NCBI RefSeq assembly: GCF_018881815.1
Contig: NZ_JACVPP010000001.1
Location: 2,055,654-2,119,653 of the forward strand
Direction of reading: 5' to 3'
Length of the DNA stretch: 64,000 bases
Origin: Polynucleobacter sp. MWH-HuK1
Lineage (GTDB): Bacteria; Pseudomonadota; Gammaproteobacteria; Burkholderiales; Burkholderiaceae
The position numbers and the translations under genes were made by a program. The notes under the pieces were generated by a model that searched no databases, had not been told where the DNA came from, and saw only the letters and a list, made by a program, of their open reading frames with translations. Positions 10,502-19,962 of the stretch are shown here, piece by piece; the stretch's first letter is position 1; each line of letters begins with the position of its first letter.

Positions 10502-11749
10502 TTAGGTCAGTTTGCCAAAAATCAAGGTACCGTTAGTACCCCCAAAGCCAAAATTGTTTTTGACTGCATGGTCTATCTTTATATCCCTAGCGGTATTGGC
10601 GCAGTAGTCCAAATCACACTCAGGGTCTTGATTAAAGATATTGATAGTAGGCGGCGACTTCTGATTATGGAGGGCCAGAATCGTAAATACAGACTCCAAG
10701 CCGCCAGCGCCGCCCAAAAGGTGGCCTGTCATCGACTTAGTGGAATTAATTAATGTCTTTTTGGCATGATCACCCAAAGCAGCCTTAATAGCCTCAGTTT
10801 CATTTTTATCACCTAGCGGTGTAGAGGTTCCGTGGGCATTTAAGTATTGAATTTGGTCTGGATTAAGCTTGGCATCGCGCATTGCATTAACCATGCAACG
10901 ACGTGGACCATCCATATTTGGGGCGGTCATATGATAAGCATCACCACTCATGCCGAAGCCGAGTAGCTCACAATAAATTTTTGCGCCACGTGCTTTTGCG
11001 TGCTCGTATTCTTCAAGCACTACAACGCCAGCACCTTCGCCAAGAACAAAACCATCGCGGTCTTTATCCCAAGGGCGTGATGCAGTTGCAGGATCATCAT
11101 TGCGTGTTGAAAGCGCTCTTGCGGAAGCAAAACCACCTACACCCAAAGCGGAAATAGTAGATTCGGCACCACCAGCCACCATGACATCAGCATCGCCGTA
11201 CTGAATTAAGCGTGCGGCCAAACCAATGCTATGCAAACCAGTTGTACAGGCAGTCACCGCAGCAACGTTTGGACCTTTGAGACCAAACAAAATACTAAGA
11301 TGACCAGAAATCATATTGATGATTGAGCCTGGAACAAAGAAAGGTGAAATACGACGAGGACCACGAGCCAAGAGCTCAGCGCCTGTTTCCTCAATCATTG
11401 GCAGGCCACCTATACCGGAGCCAACCATCACGCCTACGCGCTCGGCGTTTTGTTCTGTGATCTCTAAACCGCTGTCGCGAATGGCTTGCGTGCCAGCAGC
11501 AATACCGTAATGGATAAAGGTATCCATATGGCGCGCCTCTTTGGCAGAAACATATTCTTCGACATTGAAATCTTTCACCTCTCCAGCGAAATGAACACTA
11601 AGCGGAGTGTGGTCAAACTTGGTGATAGTAGCAATGCCTGATTTGCCCGCGAGCAAATTAGACCAAGCTACATCAACTGAATTACCAACAGGTGAGATAA
11701 GACCAAGGCCGGTGACTACTACCCGGCGTCGGCCGTTTGATTCTGACAC
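10502..11749 (-). CDS. fabF: 3-oxoacyl-ACP synthase II
   Basis: 415-residue condensing enzyme KAS II, which elongates acyl-ACP with malonyl-ACP. The Cys-His-His triad is visible as Cys168 (TACTTG), His306 (NAHGTST) and His343 ([10 protein letters not shown]), with the C-terminal [10 protein letters not shown] loop. It starts 21 nt after acpP, in the standard acpP-fabF order. Confidence 0.98.
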   Translation of the reverse strand: MSESNGRRRVVVTGLGLISPVGNSVDVAWSNLLAGKSGIATITKFDHTPLSVHFAGEVKDFNVEEYVSAKEARHMDTFIHYGIAAGTQAIRDSGLEITEQNAERVGVMVGSGIGGLPMIEETGAELLARGPRRISPFFVPGSIINMISGHLSILFGLKGPNVAAVTACTTGLHSIGLAARLIQYGDADVMVAGGAESTISALGVGGFASARALSTRNDDPATASRPWDKDRDGFVLGEGAGVVVLEEYEHAKARGAKIYCELLGFGMSGDAYHMTAPNMDGPRRCMVNAMRDAKLNPDQIQYLNAHGTSTPLGDKNETEAIKAALGDHAKKTLINSTKSMTGHLLGGAGGLESVFTILALHNQKSPPTINIFNQDPECDLDYCANTARDIKIDHAVKNNFGFGGTNGTLIFGKLT

Positions 11750-11770
11750 AGTAATGCCTAGGCTAGGGAA

Positions 11771-12010
11771 TTAACCCTGAGCTTTAGATTTAGCGAAGTC
11801 GATCGCGAGCTGAACTGTGGTGATCTTTTCAGCTTCCTCATCAGGAATTTCGATACCGAATTCATCTTCCAAAGCCATAACCAGCTCAACAGTGTCAAGA
11901 GAGTCAGCGCCCAAGTCGTTCACGAAAGAAGATTCATTCTTGATATCTCCTTCTGCGACGCCCAATTGCTCAGCGACGATTTTCTTAACGCGTTGTTCGA
12001 TGTTGTCCAT
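11771..12010 (-). CDS. acpP: Acyl carrier protein
   Basis: 79-residue acidic carrier protein for fatty acid synthesis. Ser37 in [10 protein letters not shown] receives the phosphopantetheine arm added by AcpS. It lies between fabG and fabF with a 102-nt gap upstream that could hold an extra promoter for this highly expressed protein. Confidence 0.99.
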   Translation of the reverse strand: MDNIEQRVKKIVAEQLGVAEGDIKNESSFVNDLGADSLDTVELVMALEDEFGIEIPDEEAEKITTVQLAIDFAKSKAQG

Positions 12011-12112
12011 TAATTTCCCCAGGGGTTGTAAAAAACGATGAAATGGATTTTATCAGTTTGGCGGACCGAATCAGAAAATTCGCCTAAAAATGACCAAATC
12101 CTTGCTTTGCCG

Positions 12113-12856
12113 TTAGGCTAAATATAGTCCGCCATTGACGTGTAGGGTGTTACCCGTAATATAGCCAGCTGCCGGAGAGGCCAAAAATGCCACTGCCTGA
12201 GCCACATCCTCAGGGCTACCCAATCTAGCCAAGGGAATGTTCACTTTTAGGGCATTTTGCTGCTCTTCGCTCAAAGCGCGGGTCATATCAGTATCAATAA
12301 ATCCAGGGGCCACGCAATTCACAGTGATGTTACGGCTACCGATTTCGCGAGCTAGAGCACGAGTCATGCCAGAAACGCCTGCTTTTGCAGCAGCGTAGTT
12401 TGCTTGGCCGGGATTTCCCATATGACCAACAATAGAAGTGATGTTAATGATGCGGCCTCCACGAGCCTTCATCATCGGACGCATCACCGCTTGAGAAAGA
12501 CGGAAGACTGAGCTTAAGTTGGTATCAATCACATCGGTCCACTCATCGGACTTCATGCGCATAGCCAAGTTATCGCGCGTAATGCCAGCATTGTTTACCA
12601 AGATATTGATACCGCCATATTCTTTAACAATCAAATCAATAATTTCTTCACAAGCATTTGGTGCAGTGACATTTAGCACCTTACCTGCGCCACCAGAAGC
12701 TTTTAGACGTTCATCGATCGCTTGAGCACCGCTTTCTGAAGTAGCTGTACCGATTACCTTGGCACCGCACTTTACTAACTCATCTGCAATTGCTTGACCA
12801 ATGCCGCGTGAGGCACCAGTAACTAAGGCAATTTGTCCGCTTAAGTCGAGATTCAT
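12113..12856 (-). CDS. fabG: 3-oxoacyl-ACP reductase
   Basis: 247-residue short-chain dehydrogenase that reduces 3-ketoacyl-ACP with NADPH. The nucleotide-binding TGASRGIG is at residues 13-20, NNAG at 88-91, and the Ser141-Tyr154-Lys158 catalytic set is complete. It sits 41 nt downstream of fabD, and its place in the fab cluster supports FabG over other SDR enzymes. Confidence 0.98.
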   Translation of the reverse strand: MNLDLSGQIALVTGASRGIGQAIADELVKCGAKVIGTATSESGAQAIDERLKASGGAGKVLNVTAPNACEEIIDLIVKEYGGINILVNNAGITRDNLAMRMKSDEWTDVIDTNLSSVFRLSQAVMRPMMKARGGRIINITSIVGHMGNPGQANYAAAKAGVSGMTRALAREIGSRNITVNCVAPGFIDTDMTRALSEEQQNALKVNIPLARLGSPEDVAQAVAFLASPAAGYITGNTLHVNGGLYLA

Positions 12857-12897
12857 ATTTATCTTCCGCTGTCTTATATATTTCTGAAATCTGGATT

Positions 12898-13833
12898 TTA
12901 TTTAAGGCTTGCTAGCACTTCAGCCAAACTAGCTTCATCAAATACTGGTACACCAGTAACTTGATCATTAATACGCTTAGTTAAGCCAGCCAATACCTTG
13001 CCAGGACCGCACTCCACCACTTGAGTGATGCCTTGGCCAGCCATCGCCTGAATGGTTTCTTGCCAACGCACAGGCTTAGCTGCTTGACGCACCAAAGCAT
13101 CTTTGATTGCGCTAGGATCATTCAAGATTTCAACATCCACATTATTGATAACAGGAATGCTTGGCGCCTTAAATTCGATATTTGCTAAGTATCCTTGGAG
13201 CTTTTCAGATGCAGGTTGCAACAAAGATGAGTGGAAGGGCGCGGATACTGGCAACGGTAAGGCGCGCTTAGCGCCAGCTGCTTTTAGTAAGTCACACGCT
13301 TTGGCAACGGCATCACTTGCACCAGCAATCACTACTTGTCCGGGCGCATTGAAATTCACCGCCTCAACAACACCGCCAGAAGCAGTGCTTGCCTCAGCGC
13401 AAACTTTAATCACGGTCGCATCATCCAAACCCAAAATAGCAGCCATACCCCCAGTTCCGACTGGAACGGCACTTTGCATCGCTTCAGCACGAAAACGTAC
13501 TAGAGGCACGGCATCTTTAAATGAGATTACTCCGGACGCAACCAGAGCAGAATACTCGCCAAGACTGTGTCCTGCCATAACTTTGGGAACGGCACCGCCG
13601 GCAGCTAACCAGGCGCGATAAAAGGCAACGCCAGCAGTCAGCATCACAGGCTGAGTATTGGTTGTTAAAGACAATGCTTCAGCAGGACCTTCAGCAATCA
13701 GTTTTGCGACATCCTCACCCAAGGCATCAGATGCCTCTTGTAATGTTGCACGCACTTCTGAACGCTGTGCAATAGAGTTGAGCATGCCAACAGATTGAGA
13801 ACCTTGACCGGGGAATACGAATGCAAATGTCAT
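12898..13833 (-). CDS. fabD: Malonyl-CoA:ACP transacylase
   Basis: 311-residue FabD, which loads malonyl groups onto ACP. The N-terminal PGQGSQ, the nucleophile Ser90 in GHSLGEYSA, and His201 in SAPFHS are all present. Length is normal. It is part of the tightly spaced plsX-fabH-fabD-fabG run. Confidence 0.98.
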   Translation of the reverse strand: MTFAFVFPGQGSQSVGMLNSIAQRSEVRATLQEASDALGEDVAKLIAEGPAEALSLTTNTQPVMLTAGVAFYRAWLAAGGAVPKVMAGHSLGEYSALVASGVISFKDAVPLVRFRAEAMQSAVPVGTGGMAAILGLDDATVIKVCAEASTASGGVVEAVNFNAPGQVVIAGASDAVAKACDLLKAAGAKRALPLPVSAPFHSSLLQPASEKLQGYLANIEFKAPSIPVINNVDVEILNDPSAIKDALVRQAAKPVRWQETIQAMAGQGITQVVECGPGKVLAGLTKRINDQVTGVPVFDEASLAEVLASLK

Positions 13834-13876
13834 GTGATGAGTTCGCTAAATAATTAAATTAATGAAGGAGAATTTT

Positions 13877-14863
13877 TTAATACTTGATGGCTACCGCGCC
13901 CCAAGCAAAGCCACCACCAACACCTTCTAACAAGAGATGTTGGCCGCGCTTAATTTGTCCGGAGCGCACACCAGAATCCAGTGCTAACGGAATCGATGCG
14001 GCAGAAGTATTGCCGTGCTCATGCACAGTCACAATCACTTTATCCATAGACATGCCCATCTTCTTGGCAGTACCCTCCATGATGCGGATGTTTGCTTGAT
14101 GTGGAACTAGCCAGTCAATTTGCTCAGGCTTGAGATTGGCTTTAGTAAGCGCCTCGTGAGCTACTTGCTCTAAAACTTTCACAGCCAACTTAAATACTGC
14201 TTGACCGTCCATTGTCATAAACGGTGATCCATGCACCTCTCCGTTACCTGCGCGACCAGGAACACACAAAATATCGCGCTGACTACCGTCAGCATGCAAT
14301 GCCGTAGAGAGTATGCCGGCCTCTTTAGAAGCTTCAAGCACAACCGCTCCGGCGCCATCACCAAACAAGACACAAGTGCCGCGATCTTGGAAATTCAGAA
14401 TACGTGAGAAGGTTTCAGCACCAATCACCAAAATTTTTTTGTATGAACCAGAGCGAATAAAAGCATCTGCGATTGCAAGCGCATAAGTAAAGCCGGCACA
14501 AACCGCCTGCACATCAAATGCTGCGCAAGAAGTGTGCGCACCCAATTTATCTTGAACTACACATGCGGTACTTGGAAATCCACCCAGATGATCAGGAGTA
14601 GAAGTGGCCAAAACAATAAGATCTAAATCTTCAGAGGTGATGCCAGCACTGCTAAGTGCAGCTTCTGCAGCCTTTACTGCTAGATCACTGGTGAGCTCAT
14701 TCTCGGCAGCAAAGTGACGCGCAGAGATACCGCTACGAGTCTTAATCCACTCATCGCTGGTCTCTAAACCATTTTTGGCTAGACGTTCTACCAAGTCTTG
14801 ATTGGTTAGACGCAGTTCAGGAAGATAACTTCCAGTACCAGCTAATCTTGCAAAAATACTCAT
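13877..14863 (-). CDS. fabH: 3-oxoacyl-ACP synthase III
   Basis: 328-residue KAS III, which starts fatty acid synthesis by condensing acetyl-CoA with malonyl-ACP. Catalytic residues are Cys122 (AVCAGF), His255 (VPHQANIR) and Asn285 (HGNTSAAS). Its start overlaps the plsX stop by four bases (ATGA), so the two are translationally coupled. Confidence 0.98.
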   Translation of the reverse strand: MSIFARLAGTGSYLPELRLTNQDLVERLAKNGLETSDEWIKTRSGISARHFAAENELTSDLAVKAAEAALSSAGITSEDLDLIVLATSTPDHLGGFPSTACVVQDKLGAHTSCAAFDVQAVCAGFTYALAIADAFIRSGSYKKILVIGAETFSRILNFQDRGTCVLFGDGAGAVVLEASKEAGILSTALHADGSQRDILCVPGRAGNGEVHGSPFMTMDGQAVFKLAVKVLEQVAHEALTKANLKPEQIDWLVPHQANIRIMEGTAKKMGMSMDKVIVTVHEHGNTSAASIPLALDSGVRSGQIKRGQHLLLEGVGGGFAWGAVAIKY

Positions 14864-15873
14864 ATTTTTGTCTCCACCACAAAGGCTGCGGCAATACGTT
14901 CTACCATGCGATTTTTTGCTGCTTCATAAGCACGATCCAGGGCAAAGCCAAATGCATAACTATCTGCAGAACCATGGCTCTTAATGACACAGCCGCGTAA
15001 CCCTAACAATACCGCGCCGTTATAACGACGATGATCAACGCGCTTACGCACTCTGAGCAAAGGAACCATTGCGCAAACAGCCATGATCTTAGTCATCAAT
15101 GAGCGATTAAATTCTTCGCGAATCATGCCACTCATCATCTTTGCCAAGCCTTCGCTAGCTTTTAATACAACGTTACCTACAAACCCATCACACACCACAA
15201 TATCAGTGGTGCCCTTAAAGATGTCATTACCTTCTACGTTGCCATAAAAGTTTAAGGATGTTTGACGCAGTAGTTCACTAGTTTGCTTAACCACTTCATT
15301 ACCCTTAATCACTTCTTCACCAATATTGAGAAGGCCAATTGAAGGGTGTTGTTTGCCATCGACTACCTGCACCATCACGTTGGCCATTTGGGCGAACTGA
15401 ACCAAGTGCATTGGCTCGCAGTCAGCATTCGCGCCTAAATCAAGCATAGTCGTGCCACGACCCAATTCATTGGGGATGGCGGTAGCAATTGCGGGACGAT
15501 CAACGCCCTCAAGGGTTTTTAAGATGTAGCGAGAAATCGCCATGAGCGCACCCGTATTACCGGAAGAGATGACTGCATCAGCAGCACCCTCTTTAACTTG
15601 CTCAATGGCAACACGCATTGAAGAATCTTTTTTACGACGCAAAGCAACCTCAATAGGATCATCCATTAAGACAACTTCACTAGCAGGAATAATTTGAATA
15701 CGCTCCATCGGAGCTTTAGGAGATTTATGCAAGACTTGCTTGATTAAATCGGGATCGCCTACTAAGGCAATCCTCACATCTGCATGTTTTTCTAAAAAAT
15801 CGCAGGCAGCTGGAACCGTCACGACGACTCCATGATCTCCGCCCATGGCATCAATAGCAAGAGTAACGCTCAT
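14860..15873 (-). CDS. plsX: Phosphate acyltransferase PlsX
   Basis: 337-residue PlsX, which turns acyl-ACP into acyl-phosphate for phospholipid synthesis. I chose the ATG at 15871-15873, giving [15 protein letters not shown], the usual N-terminus of the family. A longer frame starts from a TTG at 15904-15906, but that codon lies against the T-tract of the upstream rpmF terminator and would add 11 atypical residues. Conserved GNTGA and GFVGN motifs are present. The gene heads the fab cluster. Confidence 0.96.
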   Translation of the reverse strand: MSVTLAIDAMGGDHGVVVTVPAACDFLEKHADVRIALVGDPDLIKQVLHKSPKAPMERIQIIPASEVVLMDDPIEVALRRKKDSSMRVAIEQVKEGAADAVISSGNTGALMAISRYILKTLEGVDRPAIATAIPNELGRGTTMLDLGANADCEPMHLVQFAQMANVMVQVVDGKQHPSIGLLNIGEEVIKGNEVVKQTSELLRQTSLNFYGNVEGNDIFKGTTDIVVCDGFVGNVVLKASEGLAKMMSGMIREEFNRSLMTKIMAVCAMVPLLRVRKRVDHRRYNGAVLLGLRGCVIKSHGSADSYAFGFALDRAYEAAKNRMVERIAAAFVVETKI

Positions 15874-15905
15874 AAACTCATTGATTGCTGCAAGTGATTT
15901 ATCCA

Positions 15906-15936
15906 AGAAAAAAGCGGCTATTACTGGAGCCGCTTC
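15906..15936 (-). terminator. Intrinsic terminator after rpmF
   Basis: On the minus strand an 8-bp stem AAGCGGCT/AGCCGCTT with an 8-nt loop is followed by TTTTTT. It sits just after rpmF and right before plsX, so it separates ribosomal-protein from lipid-gene expression or attenuates readthrough. It also argues against the TTG start for plsX. Confidence 0.8.
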
Positions 15937-15956
15937 TATCTGTTTAGACTAAAAAA

Positions 15957-16136
15957 TTAGTCGTTTTTAGTTTTAACAACTTTACGACCACGATAGTAGC
16001 CGTTAGGTGAAATGTGGTGGCGCAAATGAGCCTCACCAGTTGTGGCTTCAACAGCCGTAGCAGGTGCGGTCAAAAAGTCGTGCGCACGATGCATGCCACG
16101 TTTGGAAGGTGATTTTTTGTTTTGTTGAACGGCCAT
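15957..16136 (-). CDS. rpmF: 50S ribosomal protein L32
   Basis: 59-residue L32. It opens [20 protein letters not shown] and later carries [16 protein letters not shown], the L32 signature. There are no cysteines, so this is the zinc-independent form, as in E. coli. It lies between yceD and plsX, the conserved yceD-rpmF-plsX-fab order. Confidence 0.97.
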   Translation of the reverse strand: MAVQQNKKSPSKRGMHRAHDFLTAPATAVEATTGEAHLRHHISPNGYYRGRKVVKTKND

Positions 16137-16241
16137 ATTGAACTCCTAAGCAAGGCGACATTCTAGCATGGAAAAGCACCTAAATGCTTGATTCATTGAC
16201 AAAACATACTCAAAACAACAACTGAAATAAAGCCACTATTT

Positions 16242-16817
16242 TCAGTTTTTCTTCATATTTTTCAATATGTTAAAGGGATTTTCATGCTCATTTGACGCCT
16301 CTTCATCACCCTCATCCCCAAAAGTAGAGGCATGAGGCTCACAAAAGTCTTCTGGATGCTTCGGAATCAGGGGCAAAGACAGCAAAATCTCATCCTCAAT
16401 GGTTTCCAAGAGGTTGAAATGCTGATTAACAACTAAAGGCTCTTGCTCTTCATCCTCAATCGGGTAGTCATCGGCCTCAGCGTCGGTCATTACCAGCACA
16501 AATCGGCGCTTTTCTTCAAGATCCACCGCGCAATCCTGCAAACAGCGCTGGCAGACCAGCTGCAGACGACCTTTTAGACCTAATTCGAGGATTTGATGCG
16601 GCTCACCAACGGGCGAGCCTTCAAAATGCGTTAGAACCGACCAGTCAAACCCGTCACCCGGACTGATGGTTGAAGCCTCCTCAGCCACTCTTGGCATATC
16701 TGAAATACTTAAAAACCCAGCGCCCTTATAGGATTGCTGTGCACAAAAATCCACCCTCTTTAAGGCACTAGGCTCAGAAGATAGTTCGACTTGAGGTAAA
16801 ACTTGATTACGATTCAT
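16242..16817 (-). CDS. yceD: YceD/DUF177 family protein
   Basis: 191-residue member of the DUF177 family, linked in other bacteria to 23S rRNA accumulation and usually co-transcribed with rpmF. The family Cys pair is Cys89-x2-Cys92 (VCQRCLQDC), followed by a strongly acidic stretch around residues 113-125. The C-terminus is rich in glutamate and lysine. It is the first minus-strand gene of the block and diverges from the maf-like gene; the start-to-start gap is 43 nt, so promoters must overlap. Confidence 0.93.
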   Translation of the reverse strand: MNRNQVLPQVELSSEPSALKRVDFCAQQSYKGAGFLSISDMPRVAEEASTISPGDGFDWSVLTHFEGSPVGEPHQILELGLKGRLQLVCQRCLQDCAVDLEEKRRFVLVMTDAEADDYPIEDEEQEPLVVNQHFNLLETIEDEILLSLPLIPKHPEDFCEPHASTFGDEGDEEASNEHENPFNILKNMKKN

Positions 16818-16860
16818 AGCATCAGTCTAAATGAAGCAGCCCTAGAAAGCACAGAACACG

Positions 16861-17472
16861 ATGAGTAGTTTCCAAAACCCACCCTTGATTCTGGGGTCTA
16901 CTTCCAAATATCGCCGCGAACTTTTAGAGCGCCTGCGGATTCCTTTTGAAGTCATTTCACCAAAGGTAGATGAAACACCACTCGCTGGTGAAAGCACTCT
17001 CGATTTAGCGATGCGTCTGGCACATGCAAAAGCAGCTGCAGTTGCCCAAGAACGTCTTGATGCTTGGGTAATTGGATCAGATCAAGTTGCAGATCTTTGT
17101 GGCGCAGCAATTGGCAAGCCTGGTAATTTCGAACGGGCTTTAGCGCAATTACAACTCATGCGCGGTCAAACAGTCATTTTTCAAACTGCTCTATGCCTAA
17201 TGAAGGGTGACACTCAAACTACTTTATGCGTTCCTACCGAAGTCACTTTTCGCAAACTTCCAGACAAGGTCCTAGAGGACTACTTACTCGCTGAAGAACC
17301 CTATGATTGCGCTGGTAGCGCAAAGTCTGAAGGTCTCGGCATTAGCCTGCTGGAATCCATTAAAAGCGATGATCCAACTGCACTCATTGGTCTACCTCTG
17401 ATTGCATTAACAGGCTTATTGCGCGATGCTGGTTTTGCAATTCCATCAAAAAAACTAAGTAATGAAAAATAA
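16861..17472 (+). CDS. Maf-like nucleotide pyrophosphatase (YceF type)
   Basis: 203-residue Maf family protein. The N-terminal LGSTSKYRRELL motif, VDETP, GSDQVADL and the CAGSAKSEG loop near residue 145 match the YceF branch, which in E. coli hydrolyses 7-methyl-GTP. It is divergent from yceD and 12 nt upstream of the methylase gene, so those two plus-strand genes are likely one unit. The exact substrate is inferred from the subgroup. Confidence 0.93.
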   Translation: MSSFQNPPLILGSTSKYRRELLERLRIPFEVISPKVDETPLAGESTLDLAMRLAHAKAAAVAQERLDAWVIGSDQVADLCGAAIGKPGNFERALAQLQLMRGQTVIFQTALCLMKGDTQTTLCVPTEVTFRKLPDKVLEDYLLAEEPYDCAGSAKSEGLGISLLESIKSDDPTALIGLPLIALTGLLRDAGFAIPSKKLSNEK

Positions 17473-17484
17473 AAGAAGTTATTT

Positions 17485-18255
17485 ATGAGCAAACTTGGCA
17501 CTCTGTATTTGGTTCCAAACACTTTGGGCGAAGACGGTCGCACCGAACTACTCCCTTGGGTGCTTCCTCCAGAGACGATTGCGCAATCAGCCAAGCTAAA
17601 ACATTGGATTGTGGAAGACGCCAAAACAGCACGCGCGCTATTAAAAGCAATTGATTCTGTTTCTCCATTAGCCTGCATGATTCAAGAAATGCAGATGAGC
17701 GAATGGCGAGGTGCAGCGCGTAATGCGAAGTATGGTGATTCAGCAAAACCTACTGACCTACTAAAACCCCTGCTCGCCGGAAACGATATGGGCCTCATGT
17801 CAGAAGCGGGAGTACCAGGCGTAGCTGATCCAGGCGCAGAGTTGGTTCTAGCGGCCCATAAATTAGGCGCAAAAGTAAAGCCATTGGTTGGTCCGAGTTC
17901 AATTTTGCTAGGACTAATGGCCAGTGGACTTAATGGCCAACGCTTTGCATTTCAAGGGTATTTGCCTCATAACACTCATGAGCGCACAGCAAAACTGAAA
18001 CAACTAGAAATTGAATCCCGTAAATTACAGCAAACGCAAATTTGGATTGAGACACCCTATCGCAATACCGCGATGCTGATGGCATGCATTCATTCTCTGG
18101 CGTCACAAAGCTTGTTGTGTCTCGGCGTAGACCTGAGTCTTCCATCAGAAATGATTACCACTCTTTCAATGACAGACTGGGGTAAGCGTTATCCGAATGA
18201 AGCTGCATGCACCTCATTACAAAATAGGCCAACAGTATTTCTACTATTGGCCTAA
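17485..18255 (+). CDS. SAM-dependent tetrapyrrole-methylase-fold methyltransferase
   Basis: 256-residue protein of the TP-methylase fold, the group that contains the 16S rRNA C1402 ribose methyltransferase RsmI. Supporting features are GTLYLVPNTLG at the N-terminus, the GLMSEAGVPGVADPG loop (RsmI has SDAGTP-SDPG at this place), the LVGPSSIL segment and FQGYLPH. The N-terminal part is divergent from true RsmI, so I read it as an RsmI-like paralogue with unknown substrate rather than RsmI itself. A ribosome-binding AAGAAG lies just upstream. Confidence 0.85.
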   Translation: MSKLGTLYLVPNTLGEDGRTELLPWVLPPETIAQSAKLKHWIVEDAKTARALLKAIDSVSPLACMIQEMQMSEWRGAARNAKYGDSAKPTDLLKPLLAGNDMGLMSEAGVPGVADPGAELVLAAHKLGAKVKPLVGPSSILLGLMASGLNGQRFAFQGYLPHNTHERTAKLKQLEIESRKLQQTQIWIETPYRNTAMLMACIHSLASQSLLCLGVDLSLPSEMITTLSMTDWGKRYPNEAACTSLQNRPTVFLLLA

Positions 18256-18260
18256 GTCTT

Positions 18261-18310
18261 TAAAGCTTTAATGTATTTTTAAGCTTCTTTGTTTTTGCTT
18301 ATTTTTTACT
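18261..18310 (+). terminator. Possible terminator after the methylase gene
   Basis: AAGCTT repeats at 18263-18268 and 18281-18286 can pair across a 12-nt loop and are followed by several T-runs. The stem is short and AT-rich, so this is tentative. It lies between convergent genes (methylase and sppA). Confidence 0.4.
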
Positions 18311-18313
18311 TTT

Positions 18314-19261
18314 TTATTTCAAATCAGGCGCCTTAACCAAGGCCTTACCAGCAGCGGCTCCAGCTTCTGCACCAAAGCGTTTGGCCACGCGTTCGGCAAA
18401 ATTCTCTTTCATGGTGTAGTCCAAAATATCAGGCGCCTTAAAGATATCGCGCGCAACGGTATCGACAGTACCGTAACCATCGGCCAGACCGATCTTCACG
18501 GCTTGTTCGCCATTCCAGATACGTCCAGAAAATAAATCCGGGACCTCCTTTAAGCGATCGCCTCGCCCTTGTTTAACTACCGCAATAAATTGCTGATGAA
18601 TCTCATCAATCATGGTTCTGACCATTTCTACTTGCTTTGGATCCTCTTTACTAAATGGATCCAGCATACCTTTATTGGAGCCAGAAGTAATCATGCGGCG
18701 AGTCACGCCTAATTTATCCATCAAGCCGGTAAAACCAAAGCCTTCCATGATCACGCCAATGGAACCAACCAAGCTCGCTTTATCAACCAAGATTTGATCA
18801 GCCGCCACAGCAACGTAGTAACCACCGGAAGCACAGATATCTTCTACAACTACATAAAACGGTTTTTTGGGATAAAGCTTGCGCAGGCGATGAATCTCAT
18901 CATTAATCATTCCAGCCTGTACCGGCGATCCGCCAGGGCTATTGATACGCAATACAACACCTGCGCTGCCTTCGTTCTCGAACGCCGCTAACAACGATGA
19001 ATTAACATCCATTGCATTAGCCATTGAACTCGAAGAGATTTCTCCTTCAAGAGTTACTAGTGCAGTATGTTTTTCAACTCCCATCCCCCTGCCTGGAAGA
19101 TGAAAATCAAATATCGCTAACAAGACACCCACGATCACTAACAAAGTCAGCACTCTAAAGACAGCCTTCCACCGACGCGCTTTACGAGTCTCTTTTAAAT
19201 TCTCCAACAAGAGATGCTCAAGAGCTTGACGCTCCCAATTTGGATTTGGATTGTTTTCCAT
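18314..19261 (-). CDS. sppA: Signal peptide peptidase SppA (S49 family)
   Basis: 315-residue short-form SppA, a membrane-anchored serine protease that digests released signal peptides in the periplasm. One transmembrane segment spans about residues 34-52. The nucleophile is Ser145 in CASGGYY, and Lys197 in SGSNKG is at the place of the general-base lysine. NSPGG (residues 107-111) is also present. It starts 12 nt after a HAD phosphatase gene, and rluC precedes that, giving a three-gene minus-strand unit. Confidence 0.95.
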   Translation of the reverse strand: MENNPNPNWERQALEHLLLENLKETRKARRWKAVFRVLTLLVIVGVLLAIFDFHLPGRGMGVEKHTALVTLEGEISSSSMANAMDVNSSLLAAFENEGSAGVVLRINSPGGSPVQAGMINDEIHRLRKLYPKKPFYVVVEDICASGGYYVAVAADQILVDKASLVGSIGVIMEGFGFTGLMDKLGVTRRMITSGSNKGMLDPFSKEDPKQVEMVRTMIDEIHQQFIAVVKQGRGDRLKEVPDLFSGRIWNGEQAVKIGLADGYGTVDTVARDIFKAPDILDYTMKENFAERVAKRFGAEAGAAAGKALVKAPDLK

Positions 19262-19273
19262 CTTTTTACTTCC

Positions 19274-19954
19274 TTAGTGTTGCAGGTTATTTTTAAGCCA
19301 TTGCGAAAGCTGCGCAACATTGTCAACATGCACCAATGATGGCGAGGCTTTCAAGGTATCAGGGGGATGAGCGCCATAAGTTACCGCTACAGCATCTACA
19401 CCAGCATTGGCCGCCATATCCAAGTCATGCGTCGTATCGCCAATCATGAGCATGCGGCGCGTTGGCACCTGAGTTACATCCGACAGTTCCAGCAACATTC
19501 CTGGGTGAGGCTTCGAGAATGACTCATCAGCTGTACGGGTCTCATGAAAGAGATGGCCAATTTGATGATGCTTGAGCGAGCGGTCTAAACCTACACGAGA
19601 TTTGCCTGTAGCAACACCCAACAAATATTGCTGGGCATGCAATTCCTCTAAAAGCTCACGAATACCAACAAACAAATCGAGTTCGTGATCTTTTGCTAGG
19701 TAGTGATATCGAAAACGTTCGGTTAACTTTGGAAAATGGGCCGGCTCAATCCAGGGCACCGCCCTTCTCAATGAGTCCTGAATTCCTAAACCAATCACCG
19801 AACTTGCCAGGGTATCATCTGGCGCCTTAAAACCTAAATCACGACAAGCTTGCTGAATGCAATGCACGATGGTTGGTGTGGAATCCATAATCGTTCCATC
19901 CCAATCCCAAACGATCAGATCATAAGGTCGATTTGCTTTACTTGTTTGCGGCAT
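19274..19954 (-). CDS. HAD-family phosphatase, phosphoglycolate phosphatase-like
   Basis: 226-residue HAD hydrolase of the beta-phosphoglucomutase/Gph type. Motif I is WDWDGTIMDS (Asp17 nucleophile, Asp19), motif II is in GVATGKS, and motif IV is MIGDTTHDLDMA. A helical cap lies between residues about 25 and 95. In Burkholderiales a HAD gene of this kind commonly sits next to rluC and sppA. Phosphoglycolate is a reasonable guess for the substrate but is not shown by the sequence. Confidence 0.9.
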   Translation of the reverse strand: MPQTSKANRPYDLIVWDWDGTIMDSTPTIVHCIQQACRDLGFKAPDDTLASSVIGLGIQDSLRRAVPWIEPAHFPKLTERFRYHYLAKDHELDLFVGIRELLEELHAQQYLLGVATGKSRVGLDRSLKHHQIGHLFHETRTADESFSKPHPGMLLELSDVTQVPTRRMLMIGDTTHDLDMAANAGVDAVAVTYGAHPPDTLKASPSLVHVDNVAQLSQWLKNNLQH

Positions 19955-19962
19955 TCTGATTT

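Noticed and set aside
13103..13621. 172-codon plus-strand frame
   Set aside because: Antisense to fabD, no ribosome-binding site, composition reflects the opposite strand.
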